34,728 nt of DNA. It comes from Pontibacterium sp964228735. Its GTDB lineage: Bacteria; Pseudomonadota; Gammaproteobacteria; Pseudomonadales; Balneatricaceae. Position 1 is the first letter of the stretch. Each line of letters starts with the position of its first letter. Under the pieces are notes generated by a model. The model searched no databases. It saw only the letters and a program-made list of their open reading frames with translations, and had not been told where the DNA came from. This document shows, in pieces, positions 17,417-25,496 of this stretch. The stretch lies in contig NZ_CAXRBQ010000144.1 in the NCBI RefSeq assembly GCF_964228735.1, positions 1 to 34,728 on the forward strand, given 5' to 3'. The translations under genes were made by a program, and so were the position numbers.

Positions 17417-17441
17417 AAAACGGTGGCAACACCGTTTTTTT
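17417..17441 (+). terminator. Rho-independent terminator of tetR
   Basis: AAAACGGTG (17417-17425) pairs with CACCGTTTT (17430-17438) around a GCAA tetraloop and runs into further T residues. It ends 8 bases before the operator of the next operon. Confidence 0.9.
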
Positions 17442-17449
17442 CACATTGT

Positions 17450-17470
17450 TTAATGACGATTCGTCATTAA
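17450..17470. promoter_or_regulatory. 21-bp palindromic operator of the RND operon
   Basis: Ten-base arms TTAATGACGA and TCGTCATTAA flank a single central T. The core TGACG-N3-CGTCA is shared with the site before tetR. It covers the putative -35 and most of the spacer of the promoter at 17454-17482, so a bound repressor would block RNA polymerase. Confidence 0.75.
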
Positions 17471-17482
17471 CAGACATAAAAT
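17454..17482 (+). promoter_or_regulatory. Putative promoter of the RND operon
   Basis: TGACGA (17454-17459) and TAAAAT (17477-17482) are 17 bases apart, with the palindromic operator overlapping the -35 side. It is located 73 bases upstream of the permease start. The -35 is a poor match and the site needs mapping. Confidence 0.45.
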
Positions 17483-17554
17483 TTAAACCTAAGTTGCCAT
17501 CAGAGCGACCAACCCAACAAACCCTCTATGGATAGAGGGACCTGGAGAAGGAAA

Positions 17555-19933
17555 ATGAGAGACCGGCTTTTCCGCTTCGTACTGAATCATCCCATATGGG
17601 TGATTCTCGCCACGCTCATACTGGTTTTTGGTGCTGCCAGCGGCGCCCAGAACCTGGTATTCAAGAGTGACTACCGTGTGTTCTTCAGTAAGGAGAACCC
17701 TCAGCTGACGGCTTTCGAGTCGATGCAGAATATCTACAGTAAAAGTGACAACGTTGCTTTTATCATCTCGCCACCCGAAGGCAAAGTGTTCACCCCACGC
17801 ACCTTGGGTGCGATCTATGGGCTGACCGACGAAGCCTGGCAGATCCCGTACTCGACCCGTGTCGATTCGATCACCAACTTCCAGCACACCTGGTCGGAAG
17901 AGGACGACATGATCGTCGAAGACCTGGTGCTTGATCCGGATACGCTGAGCGAAGCGGATATGCCACGCCTGCAGGAGATCGCACTCGATGAGCCAAACCT
18001 GCTCAACAAGCTGATCTCGCCCGAAGCCCATGTGACCGTGGTCAACGTGACCGTGCAGCTGCCGGGTCTGAACCCGGTGGTGGAAGTACCCGAGGTGGTT
18101 TCCAAAGTGCGCGAGATGCGTGCGCAGTTCCTGGAGCAATACCCGGATATGGAGGTGCGTCTCTCCGGCATGGTGATGATGAACAACACCTTTGCCGAAT
18201 CCTCCCTGAATGACAACGCCACCCTGGTGCCGATCATGTTTGCTGTGGTGATCGCAGGTATGATCTTCCTGCTGCGTACCTTCAGCGGTACCTTCGCTAC
18301 CGTAGTCGTGATTATGTTTTCGATCGCCGGCACTATGGGTATCGCCGGATGGACCGGGTTCTACCTCACGGGCCCGTCTGCCAGTACACCAATCATGGTG
18401 CTGACGCTGGCCGTTGCCGACTGTGTGCACATCCTCACGACTATGTTCTACGAGATGCGCCAGGGCGTAGACAAACGTAAGGCGATTGAAGACAGCCTGC
18501 GCATCAACTTCCAGCCGATCTTCCTGACCAGTGTGACCACTGCTGTGGGCTTCATGAGTCTGAACTTCTCCGACTCGCCGCCGTTCCGCGATCTGGGCAA
18601 CATGGTGGCGATGGGTGTGATGCTGGCGTTCGTGTTCTCCGTAACCATCTTCCCGGCGATGCTGAGACTGCTGCCGATCAAGGTTGCACCGATGAGCGAC
18701 GAGGAACGCAACGACCTGATGCACAAGCTGGGCAAGTTCGTGATCAACAACCGCAAGGTACTGCTGCCGGGTATGGCGGTGGTCATGGCAGGCCTGGTGA
18801 CCTTCACCCCACAGAACGAACTGAACGACGACTTCGTGAAGTACTTTGATACCAGCGTGCCGTTCCGTGAGGCGACGGATTACATGCAGGACAACCTGTC
18901 CGGCATGACCACGATGGAGATCTCCATCGACAGCGAAGAAGCCAGCGGTATCAATAAACCGGCGTTCCTGAAAGCGGTAGGGGGCCTGACCGATTGGTTG
19001 CGTGCGCAGCCGGAAACGGATCACGTCAACTCCATCACGGACACCATCAAGCGCCTGAACAAAAACATGCACAGCGATGATCCGAGCTATTACAAGCTGC
19101 CGGACGAGCAGGAACTGTCTGCCCAGTACCTGCTGCTGTATGAGATGTCACTGCCTTACGGTCTGGACCTGAACAACCAGTTGAACGTGGATAAATCCTC
19201 CACCCGCGTGATCGGTACGTTCCGCAACATGACCAGCAACGAGCAGATCGAGCTGGAAGCGAAGATCTACGACTGGTTCGCGAAAAACGCACCGCAGTAC
19301 AAAGTGGACGTTGCCAGCACCAGCCTGATGTTTGCCCATATCGGCCAACGTAATATCTACAGCATGCTGGTTGGCACCTCGATCGCACTGGTCCTGATCT
19401 CGGTGATGCTGGGTCTGGCCCTGCGTTCCGTACGCTACGGCTTTATCAGCCTGATCCCGAACCTGGCGCCTGCTGCAATGGGCTTTGGTCTGTGGTTCGT
19501 GATTGACGGTCAGGTTGGTCTGGCACTGTCTGTGGTGGCCGGTATGACCCTGGGTATCGTGGTGGACGACACCGTGCACTTCCTCAGCAAATACCTGCAC
19601 GCTCGTCGTGAACGTGGCAAAGACAGCCGTGCGGCCGTGCGTTATGCCTTTAACAGCGTGGGTCGTGCACTGTGGGTGACCACCCTGGTTCTGGTGGCCG
19701 GCTTTATGGTACTGGCGCAATCCAGCTTCAAGCTCAACGCCGACATGGGTCTGCTGACCGCACTGACCATCCTGATCGCGCTGATCGTCGACTTCCTGTT
19801 CCTGCCACCGCTGCTGATGAAACTGGATAACGGCGACAAAGCGACTGAAACAACTGAACAAATCGATGCTGGCTCCAGCACTACAACCGAAAAAAAGGGA
19901 GACGTCCATGAACCTGCTAACCAACCCGTTTAA
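17555..19933 (+). CDS. RND superfamily permease (MMPL/HpnN-like exporter)
   Basis: Inner-membrane transporter of 792 aa with the duplicated RND layout. Helix 1 (about 12-31) is followed by a periplasmic domain (about 32-222) and a block of five helices (about 223-372). A second half repeats this, with a periplasmic loop and a final helix block from about 610 to 760. Probable proton-relay residues lie in VADCVHIL of the fourth helix (Asp289) and GIVVDDTVHFL of the tenth. At about 790 aa it is shorter than the 1,000-aa drug-efflux pumps and resembles MMPL/HpnN-type lipid exporters. No membrane-fusion protein or TolC gene is adjacent. The start ATG follows GGAGAAGGAAA, which decides against ATG at 17528. 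Its end overlaps the next gene by 26 bases. Substrate unknown; a lipid or hydrophobic molecule is inferred. Confidence 0.9.
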   Translation: MRDRLFRFVLNHPIWVILATLILVFGAASGAQNLVFKSDYRVFFSKENPQLTAFESMQNIYSKSDNVAFIISPPEGKVFTPRTLGAIYGLTDEAWQIPYSTRVDSITNFQHTWSEEDDMIVEDLVLDPDTLSEADMPRLQEIALDEPNLLNKLISPEAHVTVVNVTVQLPGLNPVVEVPEVVSKVREMRAQFLEQYPDMEVRLSGMVMMNNTFAESSLNDNATLVPIMFAVVIAGMIFLLRTFSGTFATVVVIMFSIAGTMGIAGWTGFYLTGPSASTPIMVLTLAVADCVHILTTMFYEMRQGVDKRKAIEDSLRINFQPIFLTSVTTAVGFMSLNFSDSPPFRDLGNMVAMGVMLAFVFSVTIFPAMLRLLPIKVAPMSDEERNDLMHKLGKFVINNRKVLLPGMAVVMAGLVTFTPQNELNDDFVKYFDTSVPFREATDYMQDNLSGMTTMEISIDSEEASGINKPAFLKAVGGLTDWLRAQPETDHVNSITDTIKRLNKNMHSDDPSYYKLPDEQELSAQYLLLYEMSLPYGLDLNNQLNVDKSSTRVIGTFRNMTSNEQIELEAKIYDWFAKNAPQYKVDVASTSLMFAHIGQRNIYSMLVGTSIALVLISVMLGLALRSVRYGFISLIPNLAPAAMGFGLWFVIDGQVGLALSVVAGMTLGIVVDDTVHFLSKYLHARRERGKDSRAAVRYAFNSVGRALWVTTLVLVAGFMVLAQSSFKLNADMGLLTALTILIALIVDFLFLPPLLMKLDNGDKATETTEQIDAGSSTTTEKKGDVHEPANQPV

Positions 19934-20705
19934 GTCTCTGCTGATCGCAACACTGGTTGCCACCCCGGTGGCAGCTATTGCCGAAACGCCGGAAGAGAAG
20001 GGGATGGCAATTTCGGTTGCCGCGAAGCAAAGCGATCTCGGCTGGCAGGATATGCAGGCCCAGATGAACATGGTCCTGCGCAACAAACAGGGCCAGGAGA
20101 GTGTTCGAGAGATCCGCATGAAATCCCTGGAGATCGAAGACGACGGCGACAAGAGCCTGTCCGTGTTCGACAAGCCACGTGATGTAAAAGGCACCGCGTT
20201 CCTGAGTTTCTCTCATGCGGTCGGTGCGGACGATCAGTGGTTGTATCTGCCAGCCCTGAAGCGTGTCAAACGTATCGCGTCACGCAACAAGTCCGGCCCG
20301 TTTATGGGTTCCGAGTTCGCGTATGAGGATCTGTCGTCCTTCGAGATCGAGAAGTACACTTACAAGTTCCTGCGCGACGAAGCCTGTGAAGGCGGCACTT
20401 GCTACGTGGTCGAGCAGTACCCGGTCGACAAGAACTCCGGTTACACCCGTCGCGTCGTCTGGCTGGATCACAACGAGTACCGCGTGTGGAAGATCGACTT
20501 CTATGACCGTAAGGATTCGCCGCTGAAGACCCTGACTTACCACGGTTACAACGAATACCTGGGTAAGCACTGGCGTCCGGATATGATGAAGATGGTTAAC
20601 CACCAGACCGGCAAAAGTACTGATCTGAGCTATAACAGTTATGAGTTCAAAACCGGCCTGACCGACAAGGACTTTAACAAGAACACCCTGAAACGGGCGC
20701 GTTAA
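19908..20705 (+). CDS. LolA-like periplasmic protein (outer membrane lipoprotein-sorting protein family)
   Basis: The 265-aa product has a Sec signal peptide (hydrophobic core LLIATLVATPVAA, cleavage after AIA about residue 25). The mature part fits the outer-membrane lipoprotein-sorting/LolA-like fold often found beside MMPL-type RND genes: MAISVAAKQSDLGWQDMQAQM, LYLPALKRVKRI and GPFMGSEFAYEDLSS are typical. A CEGGTC pair may form a disulphide. LolA-fold proteins carry lipids in a hydrophobic half-barrel, so this is the likely periplasmic shuttle of the operon. The ATG at 19908 is preceded by AAGGGAG and starts inside the permease gene, which suggests translational coupling. The longer frame from 19866 would bury the signal peptide and is rejected. 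Confidence 0.88.
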   Translation: MNLLTNPFKSLLIATLVATPVAAIAETPEEKGMAISVAAKQSDLGWQDMQAQMNMVLRNKQGQESVREIRMKSLEIEDDGDKSLSVFDKPRDVKGTAFLSFSHAVGADDQWLYLPALKRVKRIASRNKSGPFMGSEFAYEDLSSFEIEKYTYKFLRDEACEGGTCYVVEQYPVDKNSGYTRRVVWLDHNEYRVWKIDFYDRKDSPLKTLTYHGYNEYLGKHWRPDMMKMVNHQTGKSTDLSYNSYEFKTGLTDKDFNKNTLKRAR

Positions 20706-20707
20706 TC

Positions 20708-21916
20708 ATGGCAGATCAAAAAGCTCTGCTTTCGGCACTCGTAGCGGCCGGGCTGGCAACAGCTCAGCCGCTGCAGGCTGAAACCTACTTCGAGATATCC
20801 GGCAAGGTTGCCGCAGAGCTGCGTGGCTTTACTCAGGATGCGCAGTTTGCCGATCAGGATCACGACAGCAACCTGTCCCTGATCGCCGAACCGGAATTCT
20901 ACTGGGAGTGGAACGACGGCATCGACAGCCTGACCTTTACGCCTTATCTGCGCGTGGACGAGAACGACAGCGAACGTACCCACGGTGACATTCGCGAGTT
21001 GAGCTGGGTACACGTGGGTGAAGACTGGGAATTGCGTACCGGTATCCGAAAGGTGTTCTGGGGTGTAACCGAGTTCCAGCACCTGGTTGATGTGATCAAC
21101 CAGACCGACGGTGTGGATGACTTCGACGGTGAGGACAAACTCGGCCAGCCGATGATCAACCTGTCCTTGGTGCGTGACTGGGGTATCGTTGACCTGTTCG
21201 TCCTGCCCGGTTTCCGCGAGCGTACCTTTGCCGGTCGGGAAGGGCGCCTGCGTGGCGGTCTGATTGTTGATACCGATGCCGCCGAATACGAATCCAGCGC
21301 CGAAGAGAAACATATCGATACGGCGGTCCGCTGGAGCCACACCGTTGGTGATTTCGATTTGGGCGCCTACTGGTTCCACGGTACCAACCGTGATCCGGAA
21401 CTGCAGGTTCGCACCCAGGGTGGCAACACCGTGCTCGTACCGCGTTATGTGCAGATGGATCAGATCGGTTTCGACCTGCAGGCCACCCTCGACAGCTGGT
21501 TGTGGAAGGTGGAAACCATCTGGCGTGATACCGAAACTGAAGACTACTTCGCGGCTCAGGGTGGTTTCGAATATACCTTCTACGGCATTCAGGAGAGTGC
21601 CGCCGACCTCGGTGTCCTGCTCGAATATGGCTGGGACGAGCGCGGCGAAGATGCTTCTGCCAGCATTCAGAATGATCTGTTCTTTGGCGGTCGTATCACC
21701 CTGAACGATGCCGCCAGCACCGAAATGCTAGCAGGTGTCGGTTATGACCTGGACTACGACAGCCAGAGTCTGATTGTCGAGGCCAGCCGTCGTTATGGCG
21801 ACAACTGGAAGGTGAGTGTCGACGGTCGCTTCTTCAGCGCCGACGATCCTGCCGATCTGGCTTCTGCGTTCGACAAGGATGACCACATCCAGCTAACCGT
21901 CGAGCGCTATTTCTAA
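20708..21916 (+). CDS. Outer-membrane beta-barrel protein, family not recognised
   Basis: The 402-aa product has a signal peptide cleaved after about residue 24 (QPLQA). Alternating hydrophobic/polar segments follow throughout, for example LTFTPYLRVDEN, WELRTGIRKVFWG and LEYGWDERG. It ends VERYF, the terminal-phenylalanine signature recognised by the BAM machinery. It should therefore sit in the outer membrane as a barrel of perhaps 14-18 strands (my estimate). It starts two bases after the stop of the LolA-like gene with no good ribosome site of its own, implying coupled translation. As the third gene of the operon it probably gives the outer-membrane end of the pathway. I cannot assign it to a known porin family. 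Confidence 0.82.
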   Translation: MADQKALLSALVAAGLATAQPLQAETYFEISGKVAAELRGFTQDAQFADQDHDSNLSLIAEPEFYWEWNDGIDSLTFTPYLRVDENDSERTHGDIRELSWVHVGEDWELRTGIRKVFWGVTEFQHLVDVINQTDGVDDFDGEDKLGQPMINLSLVRDWGIVDLFVLPGFRERTFAGREGRLRGGLIVDTDAAEYESSAEEKHIDTAVRWSHTVGDFDLGAYWFHGTNRDPELQVRTQGGNTVLVPRYVQMDQIGFDLQATLDSWLWKVETIWRDTETEDYFAAQGGFEYTFYGIQESAADLGVLLEYGWDERGEDASASIQNDLFFGGRITLNDAASTEMLAGVGYDLDYDSQSLIVEASRRYGDNWKVSVDGRFFSADDPADLASAFDKDDHIQLTVERYF

Positions 21917-21951
21917 GCAATCGCTCACACTGTTCCCTATATTTCCCCTTC

Positions 21952-21981
21952 AAAGCCGCTCACTCGTCGAGCGGCTTTTTT
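21952..21981 (+). terminator. Rho-independent terminator of the RND-LolA-barrel operon
   Basis: AAAGCCGCTC (21952-21961) pairs with GAGCGGCTTT (21969-21978), loop of seven bases, followed by more T residues. It ends one base before the first parS site. Confidence 0.92.
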
Positions 21982-21982
21982 A

Positions 21983-21998
21983 TGTTTCACGTGAAACA
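21983..21998. promoter_or_regulatory. parS site 1 (ParB-binding centromere)
   Basis: TGTTTCACGTGAAACA, a perfect 16-bp palindrome identical to the established bacterial chromosomal parS consensus, extended by A/T to 18 bp (21982-21999). ParB loads here and spreads, directing origin segregation and SMC loading. It lies in the gap between an operon terminator and the glyQ promoter. Confidence 0.96.
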
Positions 21999-22089
21999 TC
22001 CAGCCGAATTCCAACCCATAGATACAAAATAAAGACCTTTGGAGCAGTGCTCTCTGCACCGCACGTCTCTGCGTTAAGCGATTTTAGTG

Positions 22090-22095
22090 TATAAT
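22090..22095 (+). promoter_or_regulatory. Probable -10 element for glyQS
   Basis: A perfect TATAAT lies 33 bases before the glyQ start. The -35 region is a poor match (no TTGACA-like hexamer at 16-18 bases). Confidence 0.45.
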
Positions 22096-22127
22096 TTCCG
22101 CCTTATTTTCGGGCCAAATACATAGTT

Positions 22128-23099
22128 ATGGTGAATTACGTGACTGACCAGGTTACCGCTGACGCAAGTACATTTCAGGGCTTGATCCTTGCCCTGCAAG
22201 AATATTGGGCAGAGAAGGGCTGTGTTGTTGTCCAGCCTCTGGATATGGAAGTAGGTGCGGGTACATTCCACCCGGCGACTTTCCTGCGCTCAATCGGACC
22301 AGAAAGCTGGAACTCTGCCTATGTGCAGCCAAGCCGCCGTCCAACCGATGGCCGTTACGGTGAGAACCCTAACCGTCTGCAGCACTACTACCAGTTCCAG
22401 GTAGTAATGAAGCCTTCCCCTGCAAACCTGCAGGAACTGTACCTGGGCTCCCTTGAGCGCATGGGCATCGACCTGGGCGTACACGACGTGCGTTTCGTAG
22501 AAGACAACTGGGAATCCCCAACACTGGGTGCCTGGGGTCTGGGTTGGGAAGTTTGGCTGAACGGTATGGAAGTAACTCAGTTCACTTACTTCCAGCAGGC
22601 AGGTGGTCTGGAATGTTACCCTGTAACCGGTGAGATCACCTATGGTCTGGAACGTATCGCAATGTACCTGCAGGGTGTAGACAGCGTATACGACCTGGTT
22701 TGGACCAAGTCTCCGGACGGTTCCGTTGTAACTTACGGCGACGTGTTCCACCAGAACGAAGTAGAGCAGTCTACGTACAACTTCGAACACGCTGACGTAC
22801 CGATGCTGTTCAAGAACTTCGATCACTACGAGTCTGAGTGTGAGAAGCTGCTGGCCCTGGAAACTCCACTGCCACTGCCAGCGTACGAGCAGGTTCTGAA
22901 AGCATCCCACACCTTCAACCTGCTGGATGCGCGTCACGCGATCTCCGTGACTGAACGTCAGCGTTACATCCTGCGTGTCCGCACTCTGGCCCGTAAAGTT
23001 GCACACGCATATTTCGACGCCCGTAAAGCCCTGGGCTTCCCGCTTGCTTCAGAAGCACTGCGCCAGGAAGTATTGGCAGCTAGCGAGGAGAGCAAGTAA
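22128..23099 (+). CDS. glyQ: Glycyl-tRNA synthetase alpha subunit
   Basis: Catalytic alpha chain of the heterotetrameric (alpha2beta2) bacterial glycyl-tRNA synthetase, which charges tRNAGly. The 323-aa product carries class II features: LDMEVGAGTFHPATFLR, YVQPSRRPTDGRYGENPNR (65-83), FVEDNWESPTLGAWGLGWEVW and ITYGLERIAMY (motif 3, with the class II arginine). The start ATG at 22128 is used; a GTG at 22140 is possible but less favoured. The stop overlaps the glyS start by one base (TAATG), fixing a 1:1 coupled expression. Codons are strongly biased, as expected for a highly expressed gene. Confidence 0.98.
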   Translation: MVNYVTDQVTADASTFQGLILALQEYWAEKGCVVVQPLDMEVGAGTFHPATFLRSIGPESWNSAYVQPSRRPTDGRYGENPNRLQHYYQFQVVMKPSPANLQELYLGSLERMGIDLGVHDVRFVEDNWESPTLGAWGLGWEVWLNGMEVTQFTYFQQAGGLECYPVTGEITYGLERIAMYLQGVDSVYDLVWTKSPDGSVVTYGDVFHQNEVEQSTYNFEHADVPMLFKNFDHYESECEKLLALETPLPLPAYEQVLKASHTFNLLDARHAISVTERQRYILRVRTLARKVAHAYFDARKALGFPLASEALRQEVLAASEESK

Positions 23100-25177
23100 T
23101 GGCTACACAAGATTTCCTGTTCGAACTGGGTACAGAAGAGCTGCCACCAAAGGCATTGAAAACCCTGTCTGCTGCGCTGGAAGCAGAAGCCCTGGCGGGC
23201 ATCAAAGAGGTGCTGGGTAAGGACGCAGACTCTCTGCTGGCCGATGCCAAGGTAACCTCTTACGCAGCACCACGTCGCCTGGCACTGCTGATCGAAAACC
23301 TGGTTGCTGAAGTACCGGCTGCGGAATTCCTGATGCAGGGTCCTCCGTCCCGTATCGCTTACGATGCAGAAGGTAACCCAAGCAAAGCACTGGCAGGTTT
23401 CGCACGTAAGTGCGGCGCAGAGGTTTCTGCGCTGGAAGAGATCGACGGCAAGATGTGTTTCCGTCAGCAGACCGAAGCTAAGCCACTGCGCAGTGAGCTG
23501 GCAGAGGTGATGCAGAACGCACTGAACAAACTGCCGATCCCTAAGCGTATGCGCTGGGGTGCATCCCGCGTGGAATTCGTACGTCCGGTGCAGTGGCTGG
23601 TAATGATCTTCGGTGACGAAGTGATCGACTGCGAAATGCTGGGTGTGAAGTCCGGTCGTAAGACCCGTGGCCACCGTTTCCACCACAACCGCGACATCGA
23701 GCTGATGACTGCGGCGGAATACGCTACCACGCTGAAAGAATCCGGTATGGTTGTCGCTGACTACCAGGCACGTCTGGAAGATATCCGTGCGCAGGTCATC
23801 GCAGAAGGCGAGAAGCTGGGTGGCGTTGCTCAGATCGACGAAGACCTGCTGGAAGAGGTTACTGCACTGAACGAGTGGCCTGTTGCCCTGACCGGTCGTT
23901 TTGAAGAGCGCTTCCTGGATGTACCTTCACAGGCACTGATTTCCTCCATGAAGGAGCACCAGAAGTACTTCCACCACGAAGACAAAGACGGCAACCTGAT
24001 GCCGAACTTCACCACCATCTGCAACATCGTGTCCAAGGACCCGCAGCAGGTGATTGAAGGTAACGAGAAGGTTATCCGTCCACGTCTGGCTGACGCAGCC
24101 TTCTTCTTCGAGACCGACAAGAAGCGTTCTCTGGAATCCCGTGTCGAAGACCTGAAATCCATCGTCTTCCAGAAAGACCTGGGCACCCTGCACGATAAAG
24201 CAGAGCGCATCGCAACCATCGCAGAGCGTGTTGCATCTGACCTGGGTAACAGCGCCGAACAGGCAGCCCGTGCAGCAATGCTGGCGAAGACCGACCTGAT
24301 GTCCGACATGGTGTTCGAATTCACCGATCTGCAGGGCCTGATGGGTTACCACTACGCACTGCACGACGGTGAAGATACCGATGTTGCCAAAGCGATGGAC
24401 GAGCAGTACATGCCGCGCTTCGCGGGTGACGAACTGCCAGAAACCGGCGCCGGTATCGCTGTTGCGATCGCCGACCGTCTGGACACCCTGACCGGCCTGT
24501 TCGGCATCAACCAGCCACCAACCGGTTCCAAGGACCCGTTCGCACTGCGTCGTGCGGCACTGGGTGTGCTGCGCATCATGGTTGAGCGCAACCTGGACCT
24601 GGACCTGCGTGAGCTGATCGCTGTAGCAGCAGACAGCCACAAAGATCTGCCGGCCCGTGACGGCCTTGAAGACAAGGTGCTGGACTTCATGCTGGAGCGT
24701 TTCCGTGCTTGGTACGAAGACGAAGGTATTGCGGTAGACGTGTTCCTGTCCGTACTGGCGGTGAAACCAACCAAGCCTCTGGACTTCGACACCCGCGTTA
24801 AAGCGGTGAACCACTTCCGTACACTGGCAGAAGCAGAAGCACTGGCAGCAGCGAATAAGCGTGTATCCAACATCCTGAACAAGCAGGGTGGTGCGGTAGC
24901 AGGTGAAGTAAACGAAGCACTGCTGCAGGACGACGCAGAGAAAGCATTGGCGACTGAACTGGCTGTGCTCTCCGAGCGTATCCAGCCTCTGTTTGCCACC
25001 GGCGACTACCAGGCTGCACTGGAAGTGCTGGCAGGTCTGCGCGGTACCGTTGATACCTTCTTCGACGATGTTATGGTTATGGCCGACGACGAAGCGGTAC
25101 GTAACAACCGTCTGGTTCTGCTGAGTAACCTGCGCAACCTGTTCCTGGGTGTTGCAGATATCTCCGTACTGAGCTGA
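23099..25177 (+). CDS. glyS: Glycyl-tRNA synthetase beta subunit
   Basis: The beta chain that binds tRNAGly and forms the tetramer with GlyQ. The 692-aa length equals the family (E. coli 689 aa). It opens with DFLFELGTEELPPKAL and includes GPPSRIAYDAEGNPSKALAGFARKCG, RMRWGASRVEFVRPVQW, GHRFHH, MKEHQKYF and KDPFALRRAALGVLRI, all typical of GlyS. The start overlaps the glyQ stop. A strong terminator follows at 25194-25224, ending the two-gene operon. Confidence 0.98.
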   Translation: MATQDFLFELGTEELPPKALKTLSAALEAEALAGIKEVLGKDADSLLADAKVTSYAAPRRLALLIENLVAEVPAAEFLMQGPPSRIAYDAEGNPSKALAGFARKCGAEVSALEEIDGKMCFRQQTEAKPLRSELAEVMQNALNKLPIPKRMRWGASRVEFVRPVQWLVMIFGDEVIDCEMLGVKSGRKTRGHRFHHNRDIELMTAAEYATTLKESGMVVADYQARLEDIRAQVIAEGEKLGGVAQIDEDLLEEVTALNEWPVALTGRFEERFLDVPSQALISSMKEHQKYFHHEDKDGNLMPNFTTICNIVSKDPQQVIEGNEKVIRPRLADAAFFFETDKKRSLESRVEDLKSIVFQKDLGTLHDKAERIATIAERVASDLGNSAEQAARAAMLAKTDLMSDMVFEFTDLQGLMGYHYALHDGEDTDVAKAMDEQYMPRFAGDELPETGAGIAVAIADRLDTLTGLFGINQPPTGSKDPFALRRAALGVLRIMVERNLDLDLRELIAVAADSHKDLPARDGLEDKVLDFMLERFRAWYEDEGIAVDVFLSVLAVKPTKPLDFDTRVKAVNHFRTLAEAEALAAANKRVSNILNKQGGAVAGEVNEALLQDDAEKALATELAVLSERIQPLFATGDYQAALEVLAGLRGTVDTFFDDVMVMADDEAVRNNRLVLLSNLRNLFLGVADISVLS

Positions 25178-25193
25178 TCCTCAGCCAGTCATT

Positions 25194-25224
25194 AAAAAAG
25201 CCGGGTTTTGACCCGGCTTTTTTT
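25194..25224 (+). terminator. Strong rho-independent terminator after glyQS
   Basis: AAAAAAGCCGGGT (25194-25206) pairs with ACCCGGCTTTTTT (25211-25223) around TTTG; seven T residues in a row. It could work in both directions. Confidence 0.95.
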
Positions 25225-25321
25225 GTGCCCAAACGATACTGATATAGACCCTTCTTCTATCTACAAGGCGCCCCCCAACCCTCACCAAAAACAGACCTGA
25301 ACTGCGATAGATCAGATCAAT

Positions 25322-25349
25322 TTGACCGTTTTATGTACAAAGATTGAAT
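25322..25349 (+). promoter_or_regulatory. Possible promoter of the amino acid ABC transporter operon
   Basis: TTGACC (25322-25327) and TTGAAT (25344-25349) are 16 bases apart, about 150 bases before the binding-protein start. Moderate matches only. Confidence 0.4.
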
Positions 25350-25496
25350 TTTACCCACAAACACGATAGTTTCCCTTCGGTGAATTTATTTCCTTTTGGA
25401 AACTCCACATCAGAGCAGCTCATAACACCAGGGCAGGACGAAAGACTCTTCTGGCGCGCTGCTTACAAGAATTTCAAGAACAGTGAGAAGACCCCT

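Larger units (their letters stand above)
25178..25496. other. Gene-free stretch between glyS and the ABC transporter
   Basis: This 319-base stretch holds the glyS terminator and then about 100 bases before a possible promoter (TTGACC 25322-25327, TTGAAT 25344-25349, spacing 16). The remaining long 5' leader of about 140 bases could carry regulation, but I see no recognised riboswitch. A 51-residue in-frame extension of the binding protein into this region has no signal-peptide logic and is not taken as coding. Confidence 0.45.

Noticed and set aside
17489..19072. 527-codon minus-strand frame opposite the RND permease
   Set aside because: His/Gln-rich composition is typical of a reversed membrane-protein frame; not a gene.
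25344..25496. 51-residue N-terminal extension of the amino acid binding protein
   Set aside because: The typical signal peptide begins at 25497, and the extension would bury it.
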